From assembly GCA_903851195.1 (NCBI GenBank), contig CAINNJ010000046.1:1-64000 (forward strand): a DNA stretch of 64,000 nucleotides, written 5' to 3'. Positions 16,700 to 25,160 of this stretch are shown one piece after another. Numbering within the stretch: the first letter of the stretch is position 1; the number at the start of each line of letters is the position of its first letter. This DNA comes from an uncultured Acidobacteriia bacterium. GTDB taxonomy: Bacteria > Acidobacteriota > Terriglobia > Bryobacterales > Bryobacteraceae. The notes below the pieces were generated by a model. It was not told where the DNA came from, did no database searches, and saw only the letters and a list, made by a program, of their open reading frames with translations. Both the position numbers and the translations under genes were made by a program.

Positions 16700-17056
16700 T
16701 CAGACGATGCGGGTACGACTCAAACTGACCGGCGATTCAGGCTCCCCATTCACAGGCAGCATGACGGGTCCGCTGGACAATGCCTGGAGAGCCGCTGCGA
16801 GCTCCGGCATCCGCAGCCTGAACGCACTCGGCAAACTATCGGACGCCGTTCGTTCCGCCAGTTGGCGGGCCACCGCGAAAGCGGCCCGCGCATCCCGCAG
16901 AACGGTCCAGCAGCGGCCCTGATTCCGCGTGATCCGGGCTGTTTCGATGAGGTGAAGGGTGAGGTCCAGCTGCAGGTCGAGAAACTCCCGCAGCAGACCC
17001 TGATTCAACGCGTGATCTGGTTTCAAGCATCCTCCCGGGATTGGTTCCGGCGGCAT
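16700..17056 (-). CDS. hypothetical alpha-helical protein
   Basis: The protein from MPPEPIPGG is 118 residues, predicted helical, with an amphipathic core (LREFLDLQLDLTLHLIETARI, then ARAAFAVARQLAERTA) and a conserved-looking PELAAALQALS end. The track start at 17152 adds 32 residues without family character, so I prefer 17056. A terminator directly after the stop supports a real gene. I do not recognise the family. It is divergent from the dehydrogenase operon, sharing a 180-base intergenic region that holds an inverted repeat. Confidence 0.5.
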   Translation of the reverse strand: MPPEPIPGGCLKPDHALNQGLLREFLDLQLDLTLHLIETARITRNQGRCWTVLRDARAAFAVARQLAERTASDSLPSAFRLRMPELAAALQALSSGPVMLPVNGEPESPVSLSRTRIV

Positions 17057-17155
17057 CGATCGGTACACCGTCAAACGGTGATCGAACACAAATCTGTAAT
17101 TTATCTTCCTGAATATGAGCCTAGCTCTTTTGCAGGGAGAGCATTTTGTCAAAAG

Positions 17156-17174
17156 TCGGATTTATTACATCCGA
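17156..17174. promoter_or_regulatory. inverted-repeat operator candidate
   Basis: TCGGAT, seven bases, ATCCGA: a perfect six-base inverted repeat in the divergent intergenic region, preceded by the palindrome TTTTGTCAAAA (17144-17154). Either could be a regulator site for the dehydrogenase operon starting at 17239. No adjacent regulator gene identifies the binding protein. Confidence 0.35.
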
Positions 17175-17238
17175 ATTTTCCTTTTTCCGTCTGGACAGGC
17201 GGCCGGATGCTCGTTGGATAGAATAAAGCGGAACTTAT

Positions 17239-18270
17239 ATGAATGCGCTTCTCTTAACTGAATACATGAAGCTGGAGATGGTCGATTTCCCCGAACCGGA
17301 AATCGGACCGGACGACGTCCTGGTGCGGGTTCGCGCCTGCGGCATTTGCGGCAGCGACGTCCACGGGTTTGACGGCTCCTCGGGCCGCCGCAATCCGCCG
17401 TTGATCATGGGCCACGAGGCCTCCGGCGAAGTCGCCAAACTGGGGTCGAATGTCACCGACCTGAAACCTGGCGACCGGGTCACCTTCGATTCCACCGTCT
17501 ACTGCGGCAAGTGCGCCTTCTGCGTGGCCGGCGACGTGAATCTCTGCGACAACCGCCAGGTGGTGGGCGTCGCGCCGAAGGAATTCAAGCGCCACGGGGC
17601 GTTTGCGGAATTCGTGTCCGTGCCGCGGCGGATTATGTATCGCCTGCCGGACAGCTTTCCGTTTGAACAGGCGGCGCTGATCGAGGCCGTTTCCATCGGC
17701 GTGCATGCGGTTTCCATCACGCCGATTAAACTCGGCGACACGGCGGTGGTGATCGGGGTCGGCATGATCGGCCTGGTGACGCTGCAGGCGGCCAAGGCTG
17801 CCGGGTGCTCGCGCATCATCGTGGTCGATATGGAAGAGAACAAGCTCGACGCCGCGATGTCGATGGGCGCGACGGACCGGATCAATCCGAAGACCGCCAA
17901 CGTGCCGGATACGGTGCGGGCGCTGACGGGCGGGCGCGGCGCCGATGTGGCGTTCGAGTGCGTCGGTTACACGGTGCCGGTGGTGAGCGCGATCCAGTCG
18001 GTCCGCAAGGGCGGCACGGTCACGCTGATCGGCAATCTGCAGCCGAATGTCGAAATCCCGCTTCAATATGTGGTGACGCGGCAGATCCGCCTGCAGGGCT
18101 CGTGCGCGTCGAACGGTGAGTATCCGCAGTGCATCGACCTGATGGCCCGCGGGGTGATCAAGGTGGCTCCGCTCATCTCGGCCGTCGCGCCGCTCTCCGA
18201 TGGTGCGTCCTGGTTCAACCGTCTGTACAATCACGAGCCGAATCTGATGAAGGTGGTGCTGGTTCCTTAA
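17239..18270 (+). CDS. zinc-dependent medium-chain alcohol/sugar-alcohol dehydrogenase
   Basis: A 343-residue MDR-family NAD(P)-dependent dehydrogenase. The catalytic zinc ligands are in CGICGSDVHG and GHEASGEV. The structural zinc site is intact as CGKCAFCVAGDVNLC. The cofactor-binding strand VVIGVGMIGLVTLQAAK lies near residue 170. Sequence style resembles sorbitol, galactitol-phosphate and threonine dehydrogenases; the substrate cannot be fixed. The stop overlaps the SDR start as TAATG, and the phosphodiesterase follows, so the three genes form one operon. Confidence 0.85.
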   Translation: MNALLLTEYMKLEMVDFPEPEIGPDDVLVRVRACGICGSDVHGFDGSSGRRNPPLIMGHEASGEVAKLGSNVTDLKPGDRVTFDSTVYCGKCAFCVAGDVNLCDNRQVVGVAPKEFKRHGAFAEFVSVPRRIMYRLPDSFPFEQAALIEAVSIGVHAVSITPIKLGDTAVVIGVGMIGLVTLQAAKAAGCSRIIVVDMEENKLDAAMSMGATDRINPKTANVPDTVRALTGGRGADVAFECVGYTVPVVSAIQSVRKGGTVTLIGNLQPNVEIPLQYVVTRQIRLQGSCASNGEYPQCIDLMARGVIKVAPLISAVAPLSDGASWFNRLYNHEPNLMKVVLVP

Positions 18271-19064
18271 TGAGCAACAACAAACTTTTCGATCTGACCG
18301 GCAAGGTAGCGCTGGTCACGGGCACCAGCCGCGGGCTGGGTCAATACATGGGCCGTGCGCTGGCCAAGGCGGGCGCGGACCTGGTGATCACCAGCCGGAA
18401 GCTGGCGGATCTGGAGCCCTTCAAAGCGGAAGTGGAGGCACTCGGGCGCAAGGCGTTTCCCGTGGAACTCGACGTCCGGAATTACGACAGCATTCAGAAC
18501 GCCGTCAAGGCGGCGATCGGCCACTATGGCAAGATCGACATTCTGGTGAACAACGCCGGCCTGAACGTCCGGAAGCCCGCCGTGGATATCACGTGGGACG
18601 ACTGGAATCTGGTGCTCGAGACGAATCTGCGCGGCGAGTTCTTCGTGGCGCAGGCGGTGGCGCGCGATACGATGATCCCGAACAAGTACGGCCGGATCAT
18701 CAATATCGGCTCCGTGACCAGCGTCTTCGGTTATGCCGGGCTGACCCCCTACTCCGCCAGCCGCGGCGGTGTGAAGCAGATGACGATGAGCCTGGCGGAC
18801 GACTGGGGCAAGCACGGCATCACCGTGAACTGCCTTGCGCCCGGCTGGTTCAAGACCGCGCAGAACGCGGTGCTTTACGAAAACAAAGAGTGGCTGGAAT
18901 ACATCGTGGACCGCATTCCGATGCGGCGGCCCGGTGCCCCGAAAGATCTGGACGGAGCCGTGGTCTTCCTCGCTTCCGATGCCAGTGAGTATTTCACCGG
19001 CCAGACCATGCTGGTGGACGGCGGCATCTCCACCGGCGCCACCCGGGCGACAGTCAACAAATGA
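18270..19064 (+). CDS. SDR-family oxidoreductase with YxxxR active site
   Basis: Short-chain dehydrogenase of 264 residues starting at the ATG in TAATG, not the longer track start at 18129. It has the cofactor motif TGTSRGLGQ, the NNAG motif, the catalytic serine in IINIGSVTS, and YSASRGGVKQ, in which the usual catalytic lysine of YxxxK is arginine. The C-terminal LASDASEYFTGQTMLVDGG is typical of gluconate/glucose dehydrogenase-like SDRs. Coupling to the MDR gene suggests two oxidation steps on one polyol or sugar acid. The K-to-R change may tune or impair activity. Confidence 0.85.
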   Translation: MSNNKLFDLTGKVALVTGTSRGLGQYMGRALAKAGADLVITSRKLADLEPFKAEVEALGRKAFPVELDVRNYDSIQNAVKAAIGHYGKIDILVNNAGLNVRKPAVDITWDDWNLVLETNLRGEFFVAQAVARDTMIPNKYGRIINIGSVTSVFGYAGLTPYSASRGGVKQMTMSLADDWGKHGITVNCLAPGWFKTAQNAVLYENKEWLEYIVDRIPMRRPGAPKDLDGAVVFLASDASEYFTGQTMLVDGGISTGATRATVNK

Positions 19065-19939
19065 GACTCGCATTCGTTTACGGGCTTGCCTGCGCGGCCC
19101 TGTTCGGCCAGTTCAGCAGGCCCGTGGCGGATGCGCACAACTGCTATCCCTACGAAGGGCAACACAAAGACCGGCTCGACCGGGCTCTGAGCCTCGGATT
19201 TCCGGTGGCCATCGAGCAGGACATCGGCTTTTTCGATGGCCAGGCCGTCGTGACGCACACCGATAAGACGACGGGCTCCGAGCCGACGCTCAAAGCGCAC
19301 TTCTTCGAGCGGGTTCGTCCGATCGTCGAAAAGGCTTTGAAAGAGAACAAACGCGACCAGTGGCCGCTGATTATTTTGCATTTCGATTTCAAAGACCTGC
19401 AGCCGGCCACCCTGCATGCCGTGTGGGACGTGCTGACCGAGTATGAGCCGTGGCTCGCGACGGGCGATAAGGCCAGCGGCAGTGTCACGATGAAGCCGAT
19501 CTTCGTGATGACCGAAGACGCCGATGAACAGGAAGCTGTCTTCGGTGTGGGACCGAAGTTGCGCGTCTTCGGTTCGGCGCACACGAAGGACCTGACGGCG
19601 CGGGCGACCAGTTACCGGCGCTGGCTGAATTACTCCTGGCACGAGGTGGAACCGGAGGGCCAGAACAAGGCCGGCCCGTGGACGGAAGAAAAGAATCTTC
19701 GGCTGAAGGCTCTGGTCGACAATGCCCATAAGCTCGGCTACTGGATCCGGTTTTACACCCTCGACGGCTTCACGCCGGACGAAAATCAGGGCTGGTTCGA
19801 GAGTTACAATTTCGGCTCGCACGCCGCCGTGGAAACGCGCTGGAAAGCGGCGCTGGATGCGGGCGTGGACCTGATCGCGAGCGATCAGTACGAAGCGCTG
19901 GGGGCGTTCATGAAGGCGCATCCCCCGGCCGGCCACTGA
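19061..19939 (+). CDS. secreted PLC-like phosphodiesterase
   Basis: A 292-residue TIM-barrel protein of the PLC-like phosphodiesterase superfamily with a short signal sequence (LAFVYGLACAALFGQ). DAHNCYPY near residue 25, IEQDIGFFDGQAVVTH near residues 47-62 and ILHFDFKD near residue 108 correspond to the conserved His/Glu/Asp and second-His positions of this fold. DLIASDQYEAL closes the barrel. It could be a glycerophosphodiester or Ca-dependent phosphoinositide phosphodiesterase. It overlaps the SDR gene by ATGA, an unusual partner for polyol dehydrogenases. Confidence 0.65.
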   Translation: MRLAFVYGLACAALFGQFSRPVADAHNCYPYEGQHKDRLDRALSLGFPVAIEQDIGFFDGQAVVTHTDKTTGSEPTLKAHFFERVRPIVEKALKENKRDQWPLIILHFDFKDLQPATLHAVWDVLTEYEPWLATGDKASGSVTMKPIFVMTEDADEQEAVFGVGPKLRVFGSAHTKDLTARATSYRRWLNYSWHEVEPEGQNKAGPWTEEKNLRLKALVDNAHKLGYWIRFYTLDGFTPDENQGWFESYNFGSHAAVETRWKAALDAGVDLIASDQYEALGAFMKAHPPAGH

Positions 19940-19943
19940 CGCT

Positions 19944-20687
19944 TTAGCCTTCGGAAATCTCCCGGAACTTGTTGTACCCGCCGCGGCTCATCGGGATCTT
20001 CGAGCCATCGGTCAGAACGGCCAGCCAGGTGTCTTTCGTGTTCGCGTCAATGCGGGCGATGCGATCGACGTTCACGAGATACGAACGGTGCACGCGGAGG
20101 AAACGCCGCGGGTCGAGCGCCGCATCGAGACTTGAGATGGTCTGCTGTTTGAGCCAGCTCTTGCCCTCGCTGCGGAGGGCGACGTAATCGTCCTGGGCTT
20201 CGGCATAGTCGAGCTTGCCGGCCGGGATGACATGGACGCGCGGCCCGTCTTTCACGACGATTCGTTCGAGATACTCGCCTGGCGCGCGCGCTGCCTGCTT
20301 GAGGTCGGCCGGCAGGCGTACGGAGCGCGCTTCACGCAGACGGACGCGCACGCGGTCGAGCGAGGCGCGGAGCCGGTCCGAAGTAAACGGCTTCAGCAGG
20401 TAGTCCACGGCCGCGGCATCGAACGCGCGCATGGCGTACTGGTCGTAGGCGGTGACGAAGACAACGGCAGCGCCCTCGTCGATCAGTTCGAGCACCTCGA
20501 ATCCATCGAGCTTCGGCATCTGGATATCGAGAAAGATCACATCCGGGCGGAGTTCGTTGATCGCCTTCACGGCCTCGAAGCCGTTGCCGCACTCGGCCAC
20601 GATCTCCAGATCGGGCTCGGCCGCAAGGTATTCGCGGAGCAGACGCCGCGCCAGTTCTTCGTCGTCCGCCATGAGAACCCGCATCAT
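19944..20687 (-). CDS. LytTR-family response regulator
   Basis: A 247-residue regulator: receiver domain with acidic DD near the N-terminus, phosphoacceptor in VIFLDIQMPKLDG and the FVTAYDQYA switch region, then a C-terminal LytTR DNA-binding domain (YAEAQDDYVALRSEGKSWL and HRSYLVNVDRIARI). Its start overlaps the LytS-type kinase stop by four bases. It is the output of the envelope-sensing operon running from 22662 to here. Targets are not visible. Confidence 0.9.
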   Translation of the reverse strand: MMRVLMADDEELARRLLREYLAAEPDLEIVAECGNGFEAVKAINELRPDVIFLDIQMPKLDGFEVLELIDEGAAVVFVTAYDQYAMRAFDAAAVDYLLKPFTSDRLRASLDRVRVRLREARSVRLPADLKQAARAPGEYLERIVVKDGPRVHVIPAGKLDYAEAQDDYVALRSEGKSWLKQQTISSLDAALDPRRFLRVHRSYLVNVDRIARIDANTKDTWLAVLTDGSKIPMSRGGYNKFREISEG

Positions 20688-21718
20688 TTGTGTGTCCTTA
20701 CAGGTATTGTCAGAGTGACCCGGTACAAACGTTCCTCCACTTCGATGTCGAGGCGGGCGGCTGTGCCGTAGAAGGCTTCCAGACGCTCGCGGATGTTGCG
20801 GAGTCCGATGCCGTTGCGCCCGGTGGAGGGGGCTTCGGGATCGAAGGGATTGACGATGGTGAAGCGCATCCAGTTCTGGTCGTGCCGCACGGACATGGAA
20901 ATCTCACCGCCCTCGTCCATCATGGCGATGCCGTGTTTGACGGCGTTTTCGACCAGCGGCTGGATCACGAGCGCGGGCACGGAGCAGTTCGCGCAGGCCG
21001 GATTCACATCCTGCACGACGCGCAACTTGCCGCCGAAGCGGACCTGTTCGACGTCCAGATACATCCGGGTAAGCGCGAGTTCTTCGGCCAGCGGGATGGT
21101 GAGGCGCTCGCCGAGGCGCAGCGAGGTGCGGAGGAAGTCCGCGAGGCGAATGCACATGTCGCGGGCTTCGGCGGGATTGATAGCCGTGAGAGCGCTGATG
21201 GAGTTGAGGCTGTTGAACAGGAAGTGCGGATTGACCTGGGCCTTCAATGCTTTGAGCTGGGACTCCCGGGCAAGGATTTCGGCACGGCGGGAAGTCTCCA
21301 GTTCGAGCGCGGCGTAGTGCAGCGCGATGGCCATCTCATACACCAGCAGCACGATGACGGAAAGCACGGGCACCGCGGCCAGGAATCGCTGTTCCACGCC
21401 GGGGAAGGTCGGCACGAGCATGGCGGCGGTGAAGCGGCCGATCAGCATCACGGCGGCAGTAAGAATCAGCGCGGCGGCGAGGTGGTTCATCATCAGACGG
21501 AACGGATGCGAGGAGCGCAGGGGCAGGGAACGGCAGACATAGAACGGCGAGAGGCAGACGAAGGCGAACACCACGATGGCGGGTGCCATGACGGCGGTCG
21601 CTTCGAGATAGCTCATGCGGCCCGAGAGGTGCGCGATCAGGACGAGGATGGCGCCGACGGGGATCCAGCCCGCCATCCAGGTCGCGAAACGCCGCCAGCT
21701 TTGGAGAATCGGATGCAT
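20684..21718 (-). CDS. LytS-type sensor histidine kinase
   Basis: A 344-residue membrane kinase with about four N-terminal hydrophobic segments (residues 15-165), then the His_kinase domain with its phosphoacceptor in NPHFLFNSLNSISAL. The ATPase region includes a PALVIQPLVENAVKHG N-box and a GIGLRNIRERLEAFYG G-box. It pairs with the LytTR regulator immediately downstream and sits 12 bases after the LiaF-like gene, which may modulate its signal as LiaF does for LiaS in Firmicutes; that analogy is inference. Confidence 0.9.
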   Translation of the reverse strand: MHPILQSWRRFATWMAGWIPVGAILVLIAHLSGRMSYLEATAVMAPAIVVFAFVCLSPFYVCRSLPLRSSHPFRLMMNHLAAALILTAAVMLIGRFTAAMLVPTFPGVEQRFLAAVPVLSVIVLLVYEMAIALHYAALELETSRRAEILARESQLKALKAQVNPHFLFNSLNSISALTAINPAEARDMCIRLADFLRTSLRLGERLTIPLAEELALTRMYLDVEQVRFGGKLRVVQDVNPACANCSVPALVIQPLVENAVKHGIAMMDEGGEISMSVRHDQNWMRFTIVNPFDPEAPSTGRNGIGLRNIRERLEAFYGTAARLDIEVEERLYRVTLTIPVRTHK

Positions 21719-21730
21719 CCGTTAGAAGAG

Positions 21731-22504
21731 CTAATTCCGCACTACGACGGCGCCGAAAGCCGTGCCGCCGTTGATGATGAGCGTCGGCGTTTCAAAGCCG
21801 GGCTCAGGGCGGGGAGGAATGGTCTTGTCTTCGTAAGTGCCGAAGATGGCGTGCCCCTGGACGCTGAGCTTCCACGTCTCCGGAATGCGGATTTCAATGC
21901 CGCCGAAGACGGCGTTGGCTTCAATGGCGATCACGCGGGTGAGGGAACTGACGGCGCAATAGCGGAGGTCGAGTTCGATACTGCCGAAGACGGCTACCAG
22001 TTCTCCGCCTTCAAAGCCGCTGGTCTCCACGCGCTTCTTAATCGCACTGAATACTCCCACTTCCTGGAGCTTGTTCTGCGAAGTCGCGGTTTTAGCGCTG
22101 GTTCCGATGTGAACCCGCTCGGTGAACGACTGCCAGCGCAGGCGATAGATCAACATCACGATGCCGGTCGCGATCAGGATCAGCGGCCAGATGATGCCAG
22201 CCGTGGCGTGAATCACGTGGAACGTGCCGAGCAGCAGCAGCGTGCCGCCGATCATGCCGGTGACCGTCCACACTCTCGCCGGCAGACTGGTGGAACGCAG
22301 AAAGCCGACGGCGCTGACGACGAACAGAACAAGAGGCCAGAATGCGCCCGAGATATCGATCGGCAGGATGCCGAGATTGTCGATGAACAGCAGCGTGCCG
22401 CCGGTAATCAGCAGCAGGCCGAAAATCATACTCGCGCTGAGCGGGCCGCTCCCCACGGCGCCGCGAACCTGCGCCCTCAGCCGATTCGTTTCGTAGTTGC
22501 CCAC
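21731..22504 (-). CDS. LiaF-like / toast-rack membrane protein
   Basis: The protein from the GTG at 22502-22504 is 257 residues. That start has a near-perfect GGAGGAGGT box six bases upstream, so I reject the 389-residue track start. The N-terminal half has four hydrophobic segments of the DUF5668/LiaF type (IFGLLLITGGTLLFIDNLGI; FWPLVLFVVSAVGFL). The C-terminal half is the repetitive beta-helix toast-rack domain with repeated VFG motifs (VAVFGSIELDL, ANAVFGGIEIRI, HAIFGTYEDK). It overlaps the small gene upstream by 28 bases and precedes the LytS kinase, so it probably senses envelope state. Confidence 0.8.
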   Translation of the reverse strand: MGNYETNRLRAQVRGAVGSGPLSASMIFGLLLITGGTLLFIDNLGILPIDISGAFWPLVLFVVSAVGFLRSTSLPARVWTVTGMIGGTLLLLGTFHVIHATAGIIWPLILIATGIVMLIYRLRWQSFTERVHIGTSAKTATSQNKLQEVGVFSAIKKRVETSGFEGGELVAVFGSIELDLRYCAVSSLTRVIAIEANAVFGGIEIRIPETWKLSVQGHAIFGTYEDKTIPPRPEPGFETPTLIINGGTAFGAVVVRN

Positions 22505-22662
22505 AAGTACACCTCCTCCAGGCCGGTGGCGATCAGCGTGACGGGCCAGAGGCTCCAGACACGCGCGAACGAAATGATACCGAAGTTGCTCATCACGGAA
22601 AGCGCGCTGAGGAAAAGCAGGATAACGGGGATCATCAGCGCGCCGGGATAGTGGATTCTCAT
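22477..22662 (-). CDS. small membrane protein of the LiaF-type operon
   Basis: A 61-residue protein with two hydrophobic segments (LMIPVILLFLSALSVM and VWSLWPVTLIATGLEEVYLW). The latter matches the repeated unit of LiaF/DUF5668 membrane domains, so this is a single-unit relative of the next gene. A GAGGGA box lies 7 bases before the ATG. Its 3' end contains the ribosome binding site and start of the LiaF-like gene, so the two are translationally coupled. Confidence 0.7.
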   Translation of the reverse strand: MRIHYPGALMIPVILLFLSALSVMSNFGIISFARVWSLWPVTLIATGLEEVYLWATTKRIG

Positions 22663-22784
22663 CGATTGTTCCCTCGATGTGATGGTAAGCGGGGCGGCGG
22701 GCGCCGGGCATCTGAAAATCGGCGAATGGCGCTAAGGCATCGGTGAATGCCGCCGCATAGTAAACTGAGGCAAAGAAAAGGCGA

Positions 22785-25160
22785 ATGTCAGAATCTCTGT
22801 CACTTCTGTTTCCGGAACTCCCGGCGCCGCCGCAAAAGGGCGATCTGACACCGGTGGTGCAGAAATTCGAACGCATGGCGCTGTATGACGACAGCCCCAT
22901 CCGGGCGATTCAGCGGACGCCCCCGCGCGCGGCCGAGTACGGCGAGTTTCCGCCGACGCTGAATCCGAAGTTGCGGGACGTGCTGCGGGCGCGCGGCATT
23001 GCGCGGCCTTATACGCATCAATCGGAAGCGTATGAACGCATCGCCGCGGGCGCGAACGTCGTGATCGTCACGCCGACGGCGAGCGGGAAAACGCTTTGTT
23101 ATAACCTGCCGGTGCTGGACCGGCTCACGGCGGAACCGGGCGCGCGGGCGATGTACCTGTTCCCGACCAAGGCGCTCTCGGAAGATCAACTGGAAGAACT
23201 GCACGGGGTCATCGAGGAGATGGGGTCCGACCTGTGCGCGTTCACTTATGATGGGGACACGCCGCAGGACGCGCGGCGGGCCATCCGGCAGCGGGCCAAT
23301 ATCATCCTGACCAACCCGGACATGCTGCACACCGGGATCCTGCCGCACCATACGAAGTGGGCCAGGTTATTCGAGAACCTGCGCTACATCGTGGTGGACG
23401 AACTGCATTACTACCGGGGCGTGTATGGCAGCCATCTGGGGAACATCATGCGGCGGTTGCGGCGGCTGTGTGAGTTTTACGGATCGAAACCGCAGTTCGT
23501 GGCGTGTTCGGCCACCATCGCGAATCCCAGGGAACTGGCCGAAACGCTGATGGAGGCTCCGTTCGAGCTGATCGATAAGAACGGGGCTCCTTCGGGAGAG
23601 AAGATTTTCGTCTGTTATAACCCGCCGGTGGTGAACCGGCAGCTGGGAATCCGGCGCAGTTACATCAATGAGAGCCGGCGGCTGGCGCTGGAGTTACTCG
23701 ACCACGGCCAGCAGACGCTGGTTTTCACCAACAACCGGCTGGCGACTGAGTTACTGCTGACTTATCTGAAAGACGCCTGTGATAAGGGGCGTGTGCCGAC
23801 GGATTCGGTCCGGGGCTATCGCGGCGGCTATCTGCCGCGGGAAAGACGCGAGATCGAAAAGCGGCTGCGGCTGGGGCAGATTCGCGCGGTAGTGGCGACG
23901 AACGCGCTGGAGTTGGGGATCGACGTCGGATCGCTTGACGCCGTGGTGATGGCGGGATATCCGGGCACCATCGCGTCCACGTGGCAGAGGGCGGGGCGCG
24001 CGGGACGGCGGAATACGACGTCGCTCGCCGTGATGGTGGCTTCGAGCGCGCCCGTGGACCAGTATGTGGTGGAGCATCCGGAGTATATGTTCGGGCGCTC
24101 GCCGGAGCATGCCTACGTGAATCCGGATAACCTCGAAGTGCTGCTGAGCCATTTGAAGTGCGCGGCGTTTGAGTTGCCGGTGCGTGTGGGGGAGAAATTC
24201 GGCCCGCACGAGACCACGGAGTTGTGCGAATTTATCGCCGAATCCGGCTTTTTACACCGGTCGGGCGAGGCGTGGCACTGGACCAGCGACAGTTATCCGG
24301 CGGATGCGGTGAGTTTGCGGTCGGTGTCGAGCGATAACTTCGTGGTGGTGGATATTACGGGCGAGGCGAAGATTATCGGGGAAGTTTCTTTCACCACCGC
24401 GCTGACCACGCTGCATGAGAAAGCCATTTATCTGCATGAGGCGAAGCAGTTCCACGTGGAGCGTTTCGATTACAAAGAACGCAAGGCTTACGTGAAGAAG
24501 GTGGATTCCGATTACTACACCGACGCGATTGACTACACGCAGGTGAAGACACTGCGGGAGTTCGGGAAGGTTCCCGTGCTGGAAACGGTGGATCAGGCGC
24601 ACGGGGATGTGCGGGTGAACCGGCAGATTGTCGGTTTTAAGAAGATCAAGTTCTATACGGGTGAGAACGTGGGGGCGGGGCAGCTATCGATGCCGGAACA
24701 GGAGATGCATACCACGGCGTTCTGGCTGCATTTCGGCGCGGAGTTCCTGGCGGGGTTCGCCGAGTATACGCCGACTGAACGGCAGAACGGTTTGACCGGG
24801 TTAGGGAATGCGTTCCGGACCATTGCGTCTTTGCTGCTGATGTGCGATCCGCGGGATTTGGGGATGGCGCTGACGGAGGATATCGCGGGGAGCCTGGCGT
24901 CCTGGGAACCGAATCTGTATTTGTATGACAGTTACTCCGGGGGCGTGGGGCTGAGCGCGCCGTTGTACCGGTTGAGCGCGCAGTTATTTCGCCAGACGGC
25001 GGAATTGATCGGTGGATGCGGGTGTGAGGCGGGTTGCCCGGCTTGCGTGGGGCCGGTGGGAGAGATCGGGGACAAAGGTAAGCAGGTCGCGTCGGAAATA
25101 CTGGGACGTCTGCTGAATACGGAGGTCGCTCAGGCGCCTTCGAGTGTGATGTCGCGATAG
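22785..25160 (+). CDS. MrfA-like DEAD/DEAH-box helicase with C-terminal DUF1998 zinc domain
   Basis: A 791-residue superfamily 2 helicase. The DNA-binding Q-like segment PYTHQSEAYE precedes Walker A VTPTASGKT, motif Ib FPTKALSEDQ, Walker B as VVDELHYYRG, and motif III ACSATIANP. Motifs V and VI (VATNALELGIDVG, QRAGRAGRR) complete the second RecA fold. The C-terminus is a DUF1998 module with a cysteine cluster (GGCGCEAGCPACVGP). This matches the MrfA/YprA family known from mitomycin-damage repair in Bacillus. The partner exonuclease MrfB is not adjacent. Its last codons overlap the convergent Uma2 gene by 31 bases. Confidence 0.85.
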   Translation: MSESLSLLFPELPAPPQKGDLTPVVQKFERMALYDDSPIRAIQRTPPRAAEYGEFPPTLNPKLRDVLRARGIARPYTHQSEAYERIAAGANVVIVTPTASGKTLCYNLPVLDRLTAEPGARAMYLFPTKALSEDQLEELHGVIEEMGSDLCAFTYDGDTPQDARRAIRQRANIILTNPDMLHTGILPHHTKWARLFENLRYIVVDELHYYRGVYGSHLGNIMRRLRRLCEFYGSKPQFVACSATIANPRELAETLMEAPFELIDKNGAPSGEKIFVCYNPPVVNRQLGIRRSYINESRRLALELLDHGQQTLVFTNNRLATELLLTYLKDACDKGRVPTDSVRGYRGGYLPRERREIEKRLRLGQIRAVVATNALELGIDVGSLDAVVMAGYPGTIASTWQRAGRAGRRNTTSLAVMVASSAPVDQYVVEHPEYMFGRSPEHAYVNPDNLEVLLSHLKCAAFELPVRVGEKFGPHETTELCEFIAESGFLHRSGEAWHWTSDSYPADAVSLRSVSSDNFVVVDITGEAKIIGEVSFTTALTTLHEKAIYLHEAKQFHVERFDYKERKAYVKKVDSDYYTDAIDYTQVKTLREFGKVPVLETVDQAHGDVRVNRQIVGFKKIKFYTGENVGAGQLSMPEQEMHTTAFWLHFGAEFLAGFAEYTPTERQNGLTGLGNAFRTIASLLLMCDPRDLGMALTEDIAGSLASWEPNLYLYDSYSGGVGLSAPLYRLSAQLFRQTAELIGGCGCEAGCPACVGPVGEIGDKGKQVASEILGRLLNTEVAQAPSSVMSR

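Noticed and set aside
13052-17221. 1389-codon open frame on the plus strand
   Set aside because: Antisense to DUF1552, DUF1592 and a small gene that all have clear domains and starts. Long stop-free antisense frames are expected from high G+C codon bias.
20690-22651. 653-codon plus-strand frame
   Set aside because: Runs opposite the LytS kinase and LiaF-like genes and has no motif of its own.
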